A DNA stretch of 35,883 nucleotides, from positions 1 to 35,883 of the forward strand of contig NZ_JAAEQH010000168.1 of assembly GCF_024231755.1 (NCBI RefSeq), written 5' to 3'. The notes under the pieces were generated by a model, which was not told the DNA's origin, made no database searches, and worked only from the letters and a program-made list of their open reading frames with translations. Below, in pieces: positions 34,595-35,883 of the stretch; position 1 is the stretch's first letter; each line of letters opens with the position of its first letter. Made by a program: the position numbers and the translations under genes. Source of the DNA: Neptuniibacter sp. Its GTDB lineage: Bacteria; Pseudomonadota; Gammaproteobacteria; Pseudomonadales; Balneatricaceae.

Positions 34595-35634
34595 CAGCTT
34601 CAACTTACCGAAACAACAAAGCACTGATTTTCACATTGATATCAGCCATGCTTGTTACCTGCCTTTTTGCAGGTCTAGTGTCCGGTCCAGCGAATATTCC
34701 GGTGAGTGAAGTGCCGCTTTTACTCTGGCAAAACCTACTTAATATAGAGAATACAACATCCCAGTGGATGGTCAGTGTTCTGGTAGATGTTCGTTTACCT
34801 CGATTACTGGTCGGTGCTCTGGCGGGAGGATGTTTGGCAATCTGTGGGGCGGTTATGCAGGGGATGTTCCGTAATCCTCTTGCCTCCCCTTCCATTCTGG
34901 GTGTTTCTTCTGGTGCTTCTCTGGGAGCAGTAATCGCTATATTCCTGGGTCTGGCGACTGTGTCAGTCTGGATTCTTCCCCTGTTTGCGTTTGCCGGGGC
35001 CGGATTGACTCTGTTTATTGTATACCGAATTGCCAGTCAGCGAGGACATGCACCTATCAGCACCCTGCTGATGGCTGGTATCGCTATGGCAGCGCTGAAT
35101 TCAGCATTGTCATCACTGATTCTAGCTATGTCTTTGGATAGCTGGGGTGTTGGCCAATCCATTCTCTACTGGACCATGGGTGGTCTGGATGGTCGCACCT
35201 GGGATCACGTACTGTTAATAGCACCACTCGCTATATTCGGCATTGTGCTGCTACTACGTTATTCACGTAGCCTGGATGCCCTGTTGTTAGGTGAAGTCCA
35301 CGCTAGCTCAATAGGTATTGATGTAGCCAAAACCCGGCGTGATCTATTGTTGATCACCTCATTCCTTGTTGGTGCTGCCATCTCCGTATGTGGTGGAATC
35401 AGCTTTATAGGATTAGTTGTGCCTCATATTCTACGAATGATTCTGGGGCCTCATCACCGTTACCTGTTACCGGCTTCAGCTATTGGTGGAGCACTGGCAC
35501 TGGTCGCAGCGGATCTATTGCTACGTAGCATCTTGCCAGAAAAAACGATGCCACTTGGGGTAATTACTGCATCTTTCGGTGCACCATTCTTCCTATTTCT
35601 GCTGCTACGTCAGCGCAGATCAGGCAAGTTGTAG
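34591..35634 (+). CDS. FecCD/BtuC-type ABC transporter permease
   Basis: A 347-residue, very hydrophobic protein of the FecCD family, about ten membrane helices. Typical segments are DVRLPRLLVGALAGGCLAIC, AVMQGMFRNPLASPSILGVS, SILYWTMGGLDGRTWDHVL and ISFIGLVVPHILRMILGPHH, the last near the coupling helix that contacts the ATPase. It would transport the chelate delivered by the upstream binding protein. It overlaps the binding-protein gene by four bases and is followed after a few bases by the ATPase gene. Confidence 0.94.
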   Translation: MTASTYRNNKALIFTLISAMLVTCLFAGLVSGPANIPVSEVPLLLWQNLLNIENTTSQWMVSVLVDVRLPRLLVGALAGGCLAICGAVMQGMFRNPLASPSILGVSSGASLGAVIAIFLGLATVSVWILPLFAFAGAGLTLFIVYRIASQRGHAPISTLLMAGIAMAALNSALSSLILAMSLDSWGVGQSILYWTMGGLDGRTWDHVLLIAPLAIFGIVLLLRYSRSLDALLLGEVHASSIGIDVAKTRRDLLLITSFLVGAAISVCGGISFIGLVVPHILRMILGPHHRYLLPASAIGGALALVAADLLLRSILPEKTMPLGVITASFGAPFFLFLLLRQRRSGKL

Positions 35635-35646
35635 AGGAGAATGGAT

Positions 35647-35883
35647 ATGACAAAACTTCAATGCAAGGACCTCAGTTTCAGCTATCAGCAGCCGGTTATT
35701 AAAGATCTGTCACTAAGCTTTGCAGCGGGTGAATTTATAGGACTGATCGGGGCCAACGGAGCAGGTAAATCAACCCTGCTACAACTCTTACTTGGGTTGT
35801 TACCTGCAGATCATGGACAGGTTCATTGTGGCAACAAGTCCTTAAAGGATCTGAGCCGCACAGAGATCGCAAAAGAAATGGCA
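35647..35883 (+). CDS. ABC transporter ATP-binding protein (3' end outside window)
   Basis: The first 79 codons of an ABC ATPase are present: MTKLQCKDLSFSYQQPVIKD, then GEFIGLIGANGAGKST with the Walker A GANGAGKS, and the start of the helical region. The Q-loop, signature and Walker B lie past the window. ATG 35647 has GGAG seven bases upstream; an in-frame ATG at 35641 sits too close to the site. It completes a binding protein-permease-ATPase importer of the FhuC/BtuD/HmuV class. Confidence 0.92.
   Translation, partial: MTKLQCKDLSFSYQQPVIKDLSLSFAAGEFIGLIGANGAGKSTLLQLLLGLLPADHGQVHCGNKSLKDLSRTEIAKEMA

Overview
The window reads as chromosome of a marine-type gammaproteobacterium; Oceanospirillaceae-like is my inference. 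Support is the core gene order dnaX-ybaB-recR-rnd-ycgL-ycgN, a class II pyrC, CreA, YcgL/YcgN, DUF445 and the abundance of c-di-GMP and chemotaxis genes. GC looks moderate throughout. I see no insertion sequence, prophage, CRISPR array, tRNA or rRNA gene, and no clear compositional break.

Layout. 1-323: the end of rpsA and its terminator. 373-3518: an ammonium-channel (Amt) protein fused to PAS-GGDEF-EAL, preceded by a sigma54-type promoter match. 3537-8417 (minus): a compact core operon dnaX-ybaB-recR-rnd-ycgL-ycgN; dnaX carries an A AAA AAG frameshift site that should yield the gamma subunit. 8619-9827: a degenerate-EAL/HDOD protein. 9836-13631 (minus): an orphan ABC-type solute-binding lipoprotein followed by a membrane HAMP-PAS-PAS-GGDEF-EAL protein. 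13781-17387: a small basic protein and a third membrane PAS-GGDEF-EAL protein. 17387-18694: a strongly self-complementary segment (candidate structured RNA), then pyrC. 18737-22059 (minus): an orphan TRAP-type (DctP) binding lipoprotein overlapping by one base a fourth membrane GGDEF-EAL protein. 22149-24493 (minus): a TrmK-like methyltransferase, an exported methyltransferase-like protein and an orphan family-3 solute-binding protein. 24620-28171: an ABM monooxygenase-like protein, an HDOD protein, a membrane GGDEF cyclase and a DUF445 protein. 28366-30953: a cytochrome P460-family protein behind a perfect FNR/ANR box, peroxiredoxin, CreA, a YjbR-family protein and an unknown. 31425-35883: a chemotaxis receptor, a 62-residue unknown, and a siderophore/heme/cobalamin-type ABC importer running off the end.

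The main theme is environmental sensing feeding cyclic-di-GMP. Five GGDEF proteins, all with intact GGDEF and RxxD motifs and four also with intact EAL, lie in about 27 kb with two HDOD-domain proteins. Three have input modules borrowed from transport: an Amt channel fused directly, and two binding lipoproteins encoded just upstream of their likely membrane partners with no permease genes. The last two resemble in layout the NspS-MbaA polyamine pathway of Vibrio cholerae, but use different binding-protein families. Together they suggest a repeated 'transport-protein-as-receptor' design, which is the most novel thing here.
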